Program-made: the position numbers and the translations under genes
NCBI GenBank assembly: GCA_958436995.1
Contig: CAUBMI010000038.1
Location: 1-21,396, forward strand
DNA length: 21,396 bases
Direction of reading: 5' to 3'
Origin: an uncultured Collinsella sp.
Lineage (GTDB): Bacteria; Actinomycetota; Coriobacteriia; Coriobacteriales; Coriobacteriaceae
Shown: positions 7,074-15,479 of the stretch, piece after piece
Numbering within the stretch: the stretch's first letter is position 1
How the letters are laid out: the number at the start of each line of letters is the position of its first letter
The notes under the pieces: generated by a model
The model's input: the letters and a program-made list of their open reading frames with translations, nothing else
What the model was told of the DNA's origin: nothing
Databases searched by the model: none

Positions 7074-7802
7074 ATGGCTACCAAGATTAATATCCGCACC
7101 CTGCTCGAGGCCGGCTGCCACTTCGGTCACCAGACCCGTCGCTGGAACCCCAAGATGAAGCCGTTCATCTTCGGTGAGCGCAACGGCATCTACATCCTCG
7201 ACCTCAAGCAGACCATCCTCGACGCCGACCAGGCCTACACCTTCGTCAAGAACGTCGCCAAGGGTGGCAACGTGCTGTTCGTCGGCACCAAGAAGCAGGC
7301 TCAGGAGGCCGTCAAGAACGCTGCTGAGCGCGCTAATATGCCCTACATCAACCAGCGTTGGCTCGGCGGTATGCTGACCAACTTCGTCACCATCCGCTCC
7401 CGTATCAACCGCATGGAGGAGCTCGAGGCCATGGTCGAGGACGGCCGCATGGCAGTGCTCCCCAAGAAGGAGCAGGCTGTGCTCGGCAAGGAGCTCACCA
7501 AGCTCCAGACCAACCTCGGTGGCGCCCGCGACATGAAGGGTCTGCCCCAGGCTCTCTTCGTCATCGACACTAAGCGCGAGGAGAACGCCATCAAGGAGGC
7601 TCAGCGCCTGAACATCCCCGTCGTCGCTCTGATCGACACCAACTCCGATCCCGACGAGGTCGAGTACGGCATCCCCTGCAACGATGACGCTATCTCCGCT
7701 GTCACCCTTATGTGCGAGCTCATGGCTGACGCCTGCCTCGCTGGCTCCGGTAAGGAGCAGGTCTCCGAGGCCGAGATGGCCGCTGAGCCCAAGGCCGAGT
7801 AA
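7074..7802 (+). CDS. rpsB: 30S ribosomal protein S2
   Basis: S2 is a late-assembling protein of the small ribosomal subunit. The 242 residues include family landmarks LLEAGCHFGHQTRRWNPKMK, FIFGERNGIYILDLKQT, NQRWLGGMLTNF, LPQALFVIDTKRE and IPVVALIDTNSDPDEVEYGI. The ATG at 7074 follows AGGAGG (7062-7067) by 6 nt. Codon use is strongly biased to C-ending codons, as expected for high expression. It is paired with tsf, the near-universal arrangement, with a 45-nt gap, and shares its promoter and terminator. The acidic C-terminus (EAEMAAEPKAE) is an ordinary variable tail. Confidence 0.98.
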   Translation: MATKINIRTLLEAGCHFGHQTRRWNPKMKPFIFGERNGIYILDLKQTILDADQAYTFVKNVAKGGNVLFVGTKKQAQEAVKNAAERANMPYINQRWLGGMLTNFVTIRSRINRMEELEAMVEDGRMAVLPKKEQAVLGKELTKLQTNLGGARDMKGLPQALFVIDTKREENAIKEAQRLNIPVVALIDTNSDPDEVEYGIPCNDDAISAVTLMCELMADACLAGSGKEQVSEAEMAAEPKAE

Positions 7803-7847
7803 ATCAGTCTTAGTTAATTCTTTTTCATCTCTTTGAAAGGAACCACA

Positions 7848-8717
7848 ATGGCCCAGATTACCGCCGCTATGGTCAAGCAGCTCCGCGAGATGACCGACTC
7901 CCCGATGATGGAGTGCAAGAAGGCTCTCGTCGAGGCTGACGGCGACATGGACGCCGCTGTCGACGTTCTGCGTAAGAACGGCCTTGCCAAGGCTGCCAAG
8001 AAGGCTGGCCGTGAGACCAACGAGGGCGCTGTCGCCGCGTTCGTCTCCGAGGATGGCAAGACCGGCGCTCTGCTCGAGCTCTCCTGCGAGACCGACTTCG
8101 TTGGCTCCAACGCCAAGTTCACCGGCTTTGCTTCTAAGGTCGCTGAGGTTGTCGCTACCACCGAGCCTGCTGACGTCGACGCTCTGCTCGAGAAGCCGAT
8201 GGGCGAGGAGACCGTTTCCTCCGAGCTCACCGAGATGATTCACATCATGGGCGAGAACATGAAGATCTCCCGCTTCGCTGCCCGCAAGGCCGAGAACGGC
8301 GCGCTCGCTTCTTACATCCACATGGGTGGTAAGATCGGCGTCCTCGTCGAGTTCGCCTTCGAGAAGGCCGAGACCGCTCAGGCTGAGTCCTTCAAGACCT
8401 TCGCTCACGACGTTGCCCTTCAGGTTGCCGCCGTCGCCCCGATCTGCGCTACCCGCGATCAGGTTCCGGCCGAGACCGTCGAGCACGAGAAGCAGATCTA
8501 CATGGCCCAGGCTGCCGAGTCCGGCAAGCCCGAGGCTATCCAGGAGAAGATGGCTGTTGGCCGTCTGGAGAAGTTCTACAAGCAGTCCGTGCTCACCGAG
8601 CAGGAGTTCATCAAGGACAGCTCCCTCACCATCAAGAAGTACGCTGAGCAGGTCTCCAAGGAGCTCGGCGACACCATTACCGTCGTTGCCTTTGACCGTC
8701 TGGTCCGTGGCGAGTAA
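7848..8717 (+). CDS. tsf: Elongation factor Ts
   Basis: EF-Ts is the nucleotide exchange factor that regenerates EF-Tu-GTP during translation. The N-terminal UBA-like domain ITAAMVKQLREMTDSPMMEC contains the TDxxMMxCKKAL signature, followed by ALLELSCETDFVGSN, the usual EF-Tu contact region. The 289 residues are near the E. coli length, with two core subdomains and a late helical segment (about 180-240). The start is ATG 7848 with GAAAGGA (7835-7841) upstream; an in-frame TTG at 7833 overlaps that site and is rejected. Codon use is strongly biased, as in rpsB. A perfect terminator follows at 8741-8775. Confidence 0.98.
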   Translation: MAQITAAMVKQLREMTDSPMMECKKALVEADGDMDAAVDVLRKNGLAKAAKKAGRETNEGAVAAFVSEDGKTGALLELSCETDFVGSNAKFTGFASKVAEVVATTEPADVDALLEKPMGEETVSSELTEMIHIMGENMKISRFAARKAENGALASYIHMGGKIGVLVEFAFEKAETAQAESFKTFAHDVALQVAAVAPICATRDQVPAETVEHEKQIYMAQAAESGKPEAIQEKMAVGRLEKFYKQSVLTEQEFIKDSSLTIKKYAEQVSKELGDTITVVAFDRLVRGE

Positions 8718-8740
8718 ATAAGCTCTTGTAGCTGGTAATG

Positions 8741-8775
8741 AGCAGGCTGTGGGTTTTACTCACAGCCTGCTTTTT
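8741..8775 (+). terminator. Intrinsic terminator of rpsB-tsf
   Basis: An 11-bp perfect stem AGCAGGCTGTG/CACAGCCTGCT (8741-8751 with 8761-8771) with a 9-nt loop runs into TTTTT. Confidence 0.95.
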
Positions 8776-8796
8776 CATGGCTCTTATCAGAGCCTT

Positions 8797-8805
8797 TGAT
8801 ATCAT
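8797..8805 (+). promoter_or_regulatory. Extended -10 promoter of the pyrH unit
   Basis: TGATATCAT (8797-8805) is an extended -10 element close to that of rpsB and adhE. No convincing -35 lies 16-18 nt upstream. The start would be near 8812, about 23 nt before the pyrH start codon. Its place between a terminator and a large operon supports it. Confidence 0.55.
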
Positions 8806-8834
8806 ATTGAGAGTCTAATTAAAGGAGGATCGCT

Positions 8835-9557
8835 TTGTCCGACATCCGATATAAACGCGTGCTTCTTAAGCTTTCCGGCGAAGCACTGATGGGCGACGGC
8901 CAATATGGCATCGACCCCAAGGTTACCGATCATCTTGCCAAGCAGGTCAAGGAGCTGCTCGCCGTTGGCCATGAGGTCGGCGTCGTTGTCGGCGGCGGCA
9001 ATATTTTCCGCGGCATGGCAGGCGCTGCCGGTGGCATGGAGCGTGCTCAGGCCGACTACATGGGGATGCTGGCAACCGTTATGAACGCGCTCGCCCTGCA
9101 GGATGCCTTCGAGCACAACGATGTTCCTTGCCGCGTGATGAGCGCTATCCAGATGAACGAGATCTGCGAGCCCTATATTCGTCGCCGCGCTATCAACCAT
9201 CTGTCCAAGGGCAACGTCGTCATCTTCGCTGCCGGTTCGGGCAATCCGTACTTTACGACCGACACCGCCGCGGCTCTTCGTGCGTGCGAGATCGGCGCCG
9301 AGATTCTGATTAAAGCCACCAAGGTTGACGGCATCTACGACAAGGATCCCGTCAAGTGCGCCGATGCCGTCCGTTTTGACAAGATTACCTATCACGAGGT
9401 TCTCGTCCGCGGTCTGCAGGTTATGGATTCCACGGCTACGGCACTGTGCCAGGATAACCGTATGCCGATTTTGGTCCTCAACATCGATGGCGAGGACACC
9501 GTCAAGCGCGCGCTCGCGGGTGAGCCCGTCGGCACGCTCGTCTATCAGGAGGATTAA
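8835..9557 (+). CDS. pyrH: UMP kinase
   Basis: This amino-acid-kinase-fold enzyme phosphorylates UMP to UDP with ATP in pyrimidine nucleotide synthesis. The 240 residues carry KRVLLKLSGEALMG at the N-terminus, VGVVVGGGNIFRG (the glycine-rich nucleotide loop), DYMGMLATVMNALALQDA, VIFAAGSGNPYFTTDTAAAL and LIKATKVDGIYDKDP. All are standard PyrH blocks. The start is TTG 8835, with AAAGGAGG (8821-8828) 6 nt upstream. It is the first gene of an eight-gene unit and is followed by frr after 2 nt. Adjacent pyrH and frr are very widely conserved. Confidence 0.98.
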   Translation: MSDIRYKRVLLKLSGEALMGDGQYGIDPKVTDHLAKQVKELLAVGHEVGVVVGGGNIFRGMAGAAGGMERAQADYMGMLATVMNALALQDAFEHNDVPCRVMSAIQMNEICEPYIRRRAINHLSKGNVVIFAAGSGNPYFTTDTAAALRACEIGAEILIKATKVDGIYDKDPVKCADAVRFDKITYHEVLVRGLQVMDSTATALCQDNRMPILVLNIDGEDTVKRALAGEPVGTLVYQED

Positions 9558-9559
9558 GC

Positions 9560-10096
9560 ATGGCAGAGAACATCACCGCCCATATGGACAAGTCGCTCGA
9601 GTCCCTCAAGCATAACTTCTCCAAGGTCCGTACCGGTCGTGCCAACGCCAACATTCTGTCCGACATCACCGTCGATTATTACGGTGTCCCCACGCCGGTC
9701 ACGCAGGTTGCCGCCGTCAAAACCCCCGAGGCTCACATGCTGCTCATCGAGCCGTGGGATAAGGCGCTCATCAATGCTATCGTCAAGGCCATCGGCGCTT
9801 CCGATCTGGGTATTACCCCCAACTCCGATGGCACCGTCGTTCGTCTTCCGTTCCCGGCTCCCACTGAGGAGCGCCGTCGCGAGCTCGTCAAGGAGTGCCG
9901 CGAGTACGCCGAGCAGGCCAAGGTGTCTATCCGTAACATCCGTCGCGACTTCAACAACAAGCTCGAGCGCGATGAGGAGCTCACCGAGGACGACGTACGT
10001 CGCGAGCAGGCCAAGGTCCAGAAGCATACCGATGAGTATGTCGCCAAGGTCGAGGAGCTTCTGAAGGAAAAAGAAGCCGAGGTCATGGAGATCTAA
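9560..10096 (+). CDS. frr: Ribosome recycling factor
   Basis: RRF works with EF-G to split post-termination ribosomes. The 178 residues show typical RRF blocks: SLKHNFSKVRTGRANANIL, DYYGVPTPVTQVA, LLIEPWDKALINAIVKAI, VRLPFPAPTEERRRELVK and IRNIRRDFNNKL, ending in the long helix of the three-helix bundle. The ATG at 9560 lies 2 nt after the pyrH stop; its ribosome site CAGGAGG is inside the end of pyrH. It is followed by uppS after one base. Confidence 0.98.
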   Translation: MAENITAHMDKSLESLKHNFSKVRTGRANANILSDITVDYYGVPTPVTQVAAVKTPEAHMLLIEPWDKALINAIVKAIGASDLGITPNSDGTVVRLPFPAPTEERRRELVKECREYAEQAKVSIRNIRRDFNNKLERDEELTEDDVRREQAKVQKHTDEYVAKVEELLKEKEAEVMEI

Positions 10097-10097
10097 G

Positions 10098-10892
10098 GTG
10101 CAATACGACGAGCATAAACTGGTCGAGTACTTTGCCGACGCCCCTGCGGGCGTCGGTTTTTCCGACCTTGACCTCAATAACATTCCGCACCATATCTCGT
10201 GCATCATGGACGGCAACGGTCGTTGGGCCACGTCGCGCGGTCTTGCACGCACCGAGGGCCACAAGGCGGGTATCGTCTCGCTGCGCGAGATCATTACCGC
10301 CTGCGTGCGCCTGGGCGTCGACGTGCTTTCGGCCTATGCATTTTCGACCGAAAACTGGAATCGACCGCAGCACGAAGTCAACGTTCTGATGCACCTGTTT
10401 GCCAAGACGTTTATCGACGAGCTGCCGCTTCTGAAGCGCGAAAATGTGCGCGTAGTCTTTTTGGGTGACATTTCCGCGCTGCCCAAGAAGACTCGCGACG
10501 TTTTTGAGCGCGGTCTTGCCGAGTGCGCCGATCACACCGGTATGACGCTGGCGCTTGCCGTCAACTACGGCGCGCGTGCCGAGATTACCCGCGCTGTCCG
10601 TCAGATCGCATCCGACGCTGCCGCCGGTAAGATCGATCCTGCCGCAATTGATGACGACATGGTGGCTTCCCACCTCTATACCGCCGGTCTTCCCGATCCC
10701 GAACTTGTGATTCGCACCTCTGGTGAGCTGCGCCTTTCGAACTATCTGCTGTGGCAGGTGGCTTATTCCGAATTCTACGTCACCGATACCTATTGGCCCG
10801 ACTTTGATCGTTGGGGCCTTGTCGACGCCATTTTGGCCTATCAGGGCCGTGACCGTAGGTTTGGTGGACTGAGCAAGACCGAGGAGGCTTAA
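10098..10892 (+). CDS. uppS: Isoprenyl transferase (undecaprenyl diphosphate synthase)
   Basis: This cis-prenyltransferase condenses isopentenyl diphosphate with an allylic diphosphate to make the C55 lipid carrier for cell-wall synthesis. Key family blocks are ISCIMDGNGRWATSRGL (33-49, with catalytic D38), EGHKAG (53-58), SAYAFSTENWNRP and, near the C-terminus, TSGELRLSNYLLWQVAYSEF with YWPDF. The 264 residues include about 30 extra at the N-terminus before the conserved core. The GTG start at 10098 follows the frr stop by one base, with GGAG (10087-10090) upstream. It is followed by cdsA after 2 nt. With dxr and ispG in the same unit, the operon supplies both the precursor and this product. 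Chain length cannot be set from sequence alone. Confidence 0.95.
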   Translation: MQYDEHKLVEYFADAPAGVGFSDLDLNNIPHHISCIMDGNGRWATSRGLARTEGHKAGIVSLREIITACVRLGVDVLSAYAFSTENWNRPQHEVNVLMHLFAKTFIDELPLLKRENVRVVFLGDISALPKKTRDVFERGLAECADHTGMTLALAVNYGARAEITRAVRQIASDAAAGKIDPAAIDDDMVASHLYTAGLPDPELVIRTSGELRLSNYLLWQVAYSEFYVTDTYWPDFDRWGLVDAILAYQGRDRRFGGLSKTEEA

Positions 10893-10894
10893 TC

Positions 10895-11809
10895 GTGTCC
10901 GATCGTCCCAAGGCATCTGCTCCCAAGACGCCAGTTTCCGCGGCGCCTGCGCGCAAGGCTGCCACTGCGGGAGCGCCTGCAGCGAAGAGCGGCACCGGTT
11001 CGTGGCTGGCGGGCTTTATTACCCGTGCCGCCGCCGGTATCGTCTACGCCGTTGTCTTTATCCTGTGCCTGGTTTTGGGTATCGTGCCCACGGCCATCTT
11101 TGTTTCTGTCATGAGCGGTCTGTGCTGCTATGAGTTTTTCCGTATGACAAGGCTCGATGGCAAGATGGCTAACGAGCGCATGGGTATCGCTGCCGCCGTA
11201 CTCTTTCCGCTGTCGGCGTTGGGCGATTCGATGTTGCTGAATGCCCTGCTTTTTGCCTTGATGCTCGCTGTGGGCATTTGGTATGTCTGGTCGCCGCGTA
11301 CCCGCATCTCTGATGTGGCCGTGACGCTCATGGGTCCCATCTACACTGGCTTTATGCTGTCGGCTATCGTGCTGCTGCGCGATGCCGTGCCCGGTTTTGC
11401 CGGCGCCCTGCTTTCAGTGGGCGTTTGCGCGTCCCTTTGGGTCTCCGATTCGTTTGCCTACATCGTGGGCAGCCGTATCGGCAAGCACAAGATGGTTCCC
11501 AAGATCTCCCCCAAAAAGAGCTGGGAGGGGTTTGCCGGCGGCATCTTGGGCTCGGTTTTGATTTGGCTCATCCTGTGGGCGACGCACTTCTACAAGCTCA
11601 GCCTGCCCTATGCGCTGCTGTGCGGCGTGGTCGTGTCCATTCTGGGCGTTATCGGCGACCTTATCGAGTCGCGCATCAAGCGCGGTGTGGGCGTCAAGGA
11701 TTCCGGCAACCTTATCCCGGGCCACGGCGGAATGCTCGATCGTAGCGATTCGCTTATCTTCGGTTGCATCACCGCACAGCTGTTGCTGATGATTGGAGGC
11801 GTGCTGTAA
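10895..11809 (+). CDS. cdsA: Phosphatidate cytidylyltransferase
   Basis: CdsA is an integral membrane enzyme that makes CDP-diacylglycerol from phosphatidic acid and CTP, the branch point of phospholipid synthesis. Hydrophobic segments run from about residue 36 to the end. The signature is present: ESRIKRGVGVKDSGNLIPGH followed by GGMLDRSDSLIF, with an earlier cytoplasmic block IGKHKMVPKISPKKSWEGF. The N-terminal 35 residues are rich in Ala, Pro and Lys and probably disordered in the cytoplasm; this tail is not part of the core family. The GTG start at 10895 has GAGGAGG (10881-10887) 7 nt upstream. The TAA stop shares one base with the dxr ATG. The uppS-cdsA-dxr-rseP order is widely conserved. 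Confidence 0.95.
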   Translation: MSDRPKASAPKTPVSAAPARKAATAGAPAAKSGTGSWLAGFITRAAAGIVYAVVFILCLVLGIVPTAIFVSVMSGLCCYEFFRMTRLDGKMANERMGIAAAVLFPLSALGDSMLLNALLFALMLAVGIWYVWSPRTRISDVAVTLMGPIYTGFMLSAIVLLRDAVPGFAGALLSVGVCASLWVSDSFAYIVGSRIGKHKMVPKISPKKSWEGFAGGILGSVLIWLILWATHFYKLSLPYALLCGVVVSILGVIGDLIESRIKRGVGVKDSGNLIPGHGGMLDRSDSLIFGCITAQLLLMIGGVL

Positions 11810-12996
11810 TGTCCTTCCAGACGACGTATGGCCCCGATGGACGCCTTCGCGTTGCCATCCTGGGTTGTACGGGCTCTATCGGCACCCAGGCGCTCGATGT
11901 GTGCCGCCAGCATGCCGATCGCCTGCAGGTGACGGCGCTGTCCGTTAATTCCAGCACCTCGGAGCTCGTTGCCGCTGCCCGCGAGTTCTCGGTTCCGGCG
12001 GTTGCCGTTGCCGATGTCGCTCATGGCGATGACGCCGTGCTGCAGGAGTTGCCCGAGGGCACACAGCTCGGCGTTGGCGCGCAGGCGGTTTGCGAGCTCG
12101 CGCGTCGCGACGATGTCGACTGCGTGCTCGTCGCTATTGTGGGCGCCGCCGGTCTCGAGGCGAGCCATGCGGCCTTGACCTCGAATAAGCGCCTTGCCCT
12201 TGCCAACAAGGAGTCCCTCGTCGTCGGTGGCGACTTGCTTATGCCGTTGGCGCAACCGGGCCAGCTTATTCCGGTCGACTCTGAGCATTCCGCCATCTAC
12301 CAGTGCTATCTGGGGGAGAACCCGCGCGAGGCCCACTGCATTTGGCTCACCTGCTCGGGCGGTCCGTTCTTTGGCCGCACGCGCGACGAGCTCGATCGCG
12401 TGACGCGTGCCGATGCCCTCGCGCATCCCACGTGGGCCATGGGTGCCAAGATCACCATTGACTCCGCCACCCTCATGAACAAGGGCCTGGAGCGCATTGA
12501 GGCCATGCATCTGTTTAACTGCGACCTCGATTTCATTAACGTGGTCGTGCAGCGTCAGTCCAAGATTCACTCTATGGTCGAGTTCGCCGACGGCTCCGTG
12601 ATGGCGCATCTCGGTGCATCCGACATGCGTATTCCCATCCAGTTCGCGTTCTCGTATCCCGAGCGTTGGGATACTCCGGCGCCTCGTATCGATTTCCGCG
12701 AGCTGGGGCAGCTCACGTTTGATGCTGCCGACATGGATACCTTCCGCTGTCTGGCACTGGCCGAGCGTGCCGGCAAGACGGGTGGCACCATGCCGTGCGT
12801 GCTCAATGCCGCCAACGAGGTCGCCGTCGATGCCTTCCTGCACGATGGCTGCAGCTTTACCGATATCGATCGCATTGTGGAATCCTGCATGGACGCCCAC
12901 GATATGCAGGTGGTCGATTCGTTTGAGCAGCTTCGCGACATCGATGCGTGGGCGCGTGAAAAGGCTGCGCAGGTGCTCGCCGCAACCCGTTCCTAA
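11809..12996 (+). CDS. dxr: 1-deoxy-D-xylulose 5-phosphate reductoisomerase
   Basis: Dxr is the second enzyme of the MEP pathway, converting DXP to MEP with NADPH. The NADPH site VAILGCTGSIGTQALDV (15-31) and the substrate/metal blocks are intact: LANKESLVVGG (131-141), IPVDSEHSAIYQC (154-166; metal ligands D158 and E160), LTCSGGPF (180-187), HPTWAMGAKITIDSATLMNK (206-225) and E228 just after it. The 395 residues are the usual length. The ATG at 11809 overlaps the cdsA stop by one base, with GGAGG (11795-11799) upstream. ispG, which works later in the same pathway, lies two genes downstream. The enzyme is the target of fosmidomycin, and no change in the active-site motifs is visible. Confidence 0.98.
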   Translation: MSFQTTYGPDGRLRVAILGCTGSIGTQALDVCRQHADRLQVTALSVNSSTSELVAAAREFSVPAVAVADVAHGDDAVLQELPEGTQLGVGAQAVCELARRDDVDCVLVAIVGAAGLEASHAALTSNKRLALANKESLVVGGDLLMPLAQPGQLIPVDSEHSAIYQCYLGENPREAHCIWLTCSGGPFFGRTRDELDRVTRADALAHPTWAMGAKITIDSATLMNKGLERIEAMHLFNCDLDFINVVVQRQSKIHSMVEFADGSVMAHLGASDMRIPIQFAFSYPERWDTPAPRIDFRELGQLTFDAADMDTFRCLALAERAGKTGGTMPCVLNAANEVAVDAFLHDGCSFTDIDRIVESCMDAHDMQVVDSFEQLRDIDAWAREKAAQVLAATRS

Positions 12997-13021
12997 CCCA
13001 TAAGGATTGTTTTTTCGTTTT

Positions 13022-14383
13022 ATGGATACTGTTCTGAGCGTTCTCTCATCGGTCTTTTGGGGCCTGCTGATGCTTTCCGTCCTCGTGTTTTTGCACGAGG
13101 GCGGCCACTTTTTGGCGGCGCGTGCCTGCGGCGTCCGTGTGACCGAGTTCTTTTTGGGTCTGCCGTGCCGCTTTGACATCCATTACACGTCGCGTCGCAT
13201 TGGAACCAAGTTTGGCGTGACCCCGCTGCTGCTGGGTGGCTACGCTGCCATCTGCGGTATGGATCCGACCGACGTCTCGTGTGCCGATCGCGTGCTCGCG
13301 GCCATCTATCGCCACGGCCGGGTGACGGTGGCCGATCTTGCCGTCGAGCTCGAGCTGTCCGAGGAGGATGTGCTCGAGGCCTGTGCTTTGCTGTTGGGCT
13401 GGGGCTCTATCGCTCCCTGGTATGAAGAAGGGGAAAAGCCTTCGCCCAGCTACTATCCCACCAAGTACCAGACTCTGCCGCGTGACGCGGCGGGTTATAC
13501 CACCTTTGACGGCCGTCGGTTCGATCGCGGGCATGCGACTGCCGAGGGCGATGTATGGGAACTGCCGTGCGACGAGGCCGAATTCCTTGCGCGCGAGCGC
13601 TCGCACACCTATTTGGGCCAGGGCTTTGTCAAGCGTGCCTTTATGCTGCTTGCGGGCATTATTGTCAATATCCTGACGGGTTTTTTGCTCCTTATGAGCA
13701 TCTATTCCATCGCAGGTGTCACCGTGCCGGTGGATACCAATGTGATTGGCCAGGTTGACGAAGGCTCGATTGCCGCCTCGGCGGGAATCGAGGGCGGCGA
13801 CGCGATTCTTTCGGTCGACGGAGTATCGTGCTCTACCTGGATGGACGTTTACGATGCCATCGGCAAGGCTGCCGGTAAGGACGATATCGCCATTGAGTAC
13901 GAGCGTGACGGCAAGCAGCATTTGACCACGGTTGCGCTCAAAGAGGACGATCGCCTAGGTGTGTATGCCTCTACGCAGGTGGTCCGTTTAGACCCCATCA
14001 CGTCGGCTCGCCTGTCGTTCTCCTATGTTGTGCAGACAGCGGAGGGCGTGATGCGCCTGCTCCAGCCGCAGCATACGATGGAGATTCTCGATCAGTCCTC
14101 TTCGATCGTGGGTATTAGCGTTATGTCCTCACAGGCTGCTGCTGCCGGCCCTGCCACGTTCCTTTCGTTCGCCGCCCTCATTTCATTCTCGCTTGGCTTT
14201 ATGAACCTGCTGCCCATCCCGCCACTCGATGGCGGCAAGCTAGTCATCGAGATCATTCAGAAGATTGCGGGCCGCGAACTTCCGCTCAAGGTTCAGACGA
14301 TTGTGAGCTATGTGGGCATCGCGCTCTTTGCGCTGCTGTTTGTCTATATGCTTCGTTCCGACATCCTTCGATTTATTTTGTAG
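13022..14383 (+). CDS. rseP: RseP-type site-2 zinc metalloprotease with internal insertion
   Basis: RseP/RasP is a membrane protease that cuts within membrane-spanning segments, commonly of anti-sigma factors. The zinc motif HEGGH (25-29) is in the first membrane segment, and the second motif NLLPIPPLDGG (395-405, with D403) is near the C-terminus. A PDZ domain lies at about 240-320. The 453 residues include an unusual stretch of about 110 residues (about 81-193) between GGYAAICGMDP and HTYLGQGFVKRAFMLLAG; its first half (about 87-132) looks like a winged helix. The start is uncertain. ATG 13022 has TAAGGA (13001-13006) 15 nt upstream across a T-rich spacer, which is long, while TTG 13007 abuts that same site. 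ATG is preferred because the hydrophobic segment begins right after it. It lies between dxr and ispG. Confidence 0.93.
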   Translation: MDTVLSVLSSVFWGLLMLSVLVFLHEGGHFLAARACGVRVTEFFLGLPCRFDIHYTSRRIGTKFGVTPLLLGGYAAICGMDPTDVSCADRVLAAIYRHGRVTVADLAVELELSEEDVLEACALLLGWGSIAPWYEEGEKPSPSYYPTKYQTLPRDAAGYTTFDGRRFDRGHATAEGDVWELPCDEAEFLARERSHTYLGQGFVKRAFMLLAGIIVNILTGFLLLMSIYSIAGVTVPVDTNVIGQVDEGSIAASAGIEGGDAILSVDGVSCSTWMDVYDAIGKAAGKDDIAIEYERDGKQHLTTVALKEDDRLGVYASTQVVRLDPITSARLSFSYVVQTAEGVMRLLQPQHTMEILDQSSSIVGISVMSSQAAAAGPATFLSFAALISFSLGFMNLLPIPPLDGGKLVIEIIQKIAGRELPLKVQTIVSYVGIALFALLFVYMLRSDILRFIL

Positions 14384-14396
14384 GGGAGTGTTTGGA

Positions 14397-15479
14397 TTGT
14401 CTTTATCCCATCCTTTGCCTCGCGAGCTGACGCGCCCCGTGCATGTGGGCGGCGTGCAGATCGGTGGCGGCGCGCCGGTGGTGGTCCAATCTATGACCTG
14501 CACCGATACCGCTGATGCCCAGGCAACGCTTGCGCAAGTGTGCGCGTTGGCGCAGGCTGGCTGCGATATCGTGCGCGTGAGCGTGCCCTCCGAGGCCGCG
14601 CTTGAGGGCTTCCGCACCATCTGTGCCGAGTCTCCGGTGCCCATTGTCGCCGATATCCACTTTAACCATAAGCTCGCCATTGGTGCCGTTGAGGCCGGTG
14701 CCGCCAAGCTGCGCATCAATCCCGGCAATATCGGCGATTGGGCCAAGGTTGACGCGGTGATCGATGCTGCGGGTGCCGCGGGCTGTGCGATTCGCATTGG
14801 CGTGAACGCGGGCTCGCTTGAGCAAGATATTGCCGAGCGCGACGACCTCACGCAGCCCGAAAAGCTCGTGATGTCGAGCGAGCGCTTCGTCAAGCACTTT
14901 GAGGATCGCGGCTTTACGAACATTGTGCTTTCGGCCAAGGCCCATAGCGTGCAAACGACGCTCGATACCTATCGAGCCCTGTCACGTGAGATTCCCCACG
15001 TTCCGCTTCACCTGGGCGTGACGGAGGCGGGGACCAAGCTTCAGGGCACCATCAAGAGCTCTGTAGGCTTGGGTATCTTGCTTTCCGAAGGCATCGGCGA
15101 CACCATGCGTGTGTCGCTCACGGCCGATCCGGTTGAGGAGCCGCCGGTCGCCTGGGGAATTCTACAGTCGCTGGGCCTGCGTCGCCGTGGTCCCGAGATT
15201 GTCTCGTGCCCCACGTGCGCCCGCTGCCAGGTTAACCTCATTCCCATCGCCGAGGAGGTCACCGAGCGGCTTAAGAACTATTCCGCGCCGCTTTCGATTG
15301 CCGTCATGGGATGTGCCGTTAATGGCCCCGGCGAGGCTTCTGATGCCGACCTGGGCGTTGCTTGCGGACGTGGTCAGGCCTTGCTCTTTTCGCATGGCCA
15401 GATCATTGGTAAAGTAGCTGAGGACCAAATTGTCGACGCGCTTATGGCAGAGGTCGACAAGCTTATTGAGGAGAAATAA
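14397..15479 (+). CDS. ispG: (E)-4-hydroxy-3-methylbut-2-enyl-diphosphate synthase
   Basis: IspG is a [4Fe-4S] enzyme that converts MEcPP to HMBPP near the end of the MEP pathway. The three cluster cysteines are C271 and C274 (SCPTCARC) and C306 (MGCAVNGPGEA). The N-terminal TIM-barrel part shows RPVHVGGVQIGGGAPVVVQS, PIVADIHFNHKLA and LRINPGNIG. The 360 residues match the shorter bacterial form without the large inserted domain. The start is TTG 14397, with GGGGAG (14383-14388) 8 nt before it; a GTG at 14388 overlaps that site. The proS ATG abuts the TAA stop with no gap. An iron-sulphur enzyme fits an anaerobic way of life. Confidence 0.97.
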   Translation: MSLSHPLPRELTRPVHVGGVQIGGGAPVVVQSMTCTDTADAQATLAQVCALAQAGCDIVRVSVPSEAALEGFRTICAESPVPIVADIHFNHKLAIGAVEAGAAKLRINPGNIGDWAKVDAVIDAAGAAGCAIRIGVNAGSLEQDIAERDDLTQPEKLVMSSERFVKHFEDRGFTNIVLSAKAHSVQTTLDTYRALSREIPHVPLHLGVTEAGTKLQGTIKSSVGLGILLSEGIGDTMRVSLTADPVEEPPVAWGILQSLGLRRRGPEIVSCPTCARCQVNLIPIAEEVTERLKNYSAPLSIAVMGCAVNGPGEASDADLGVACGRGQALLFSHGQIIGKVAEDQIVDALMAEVDKLIEEK

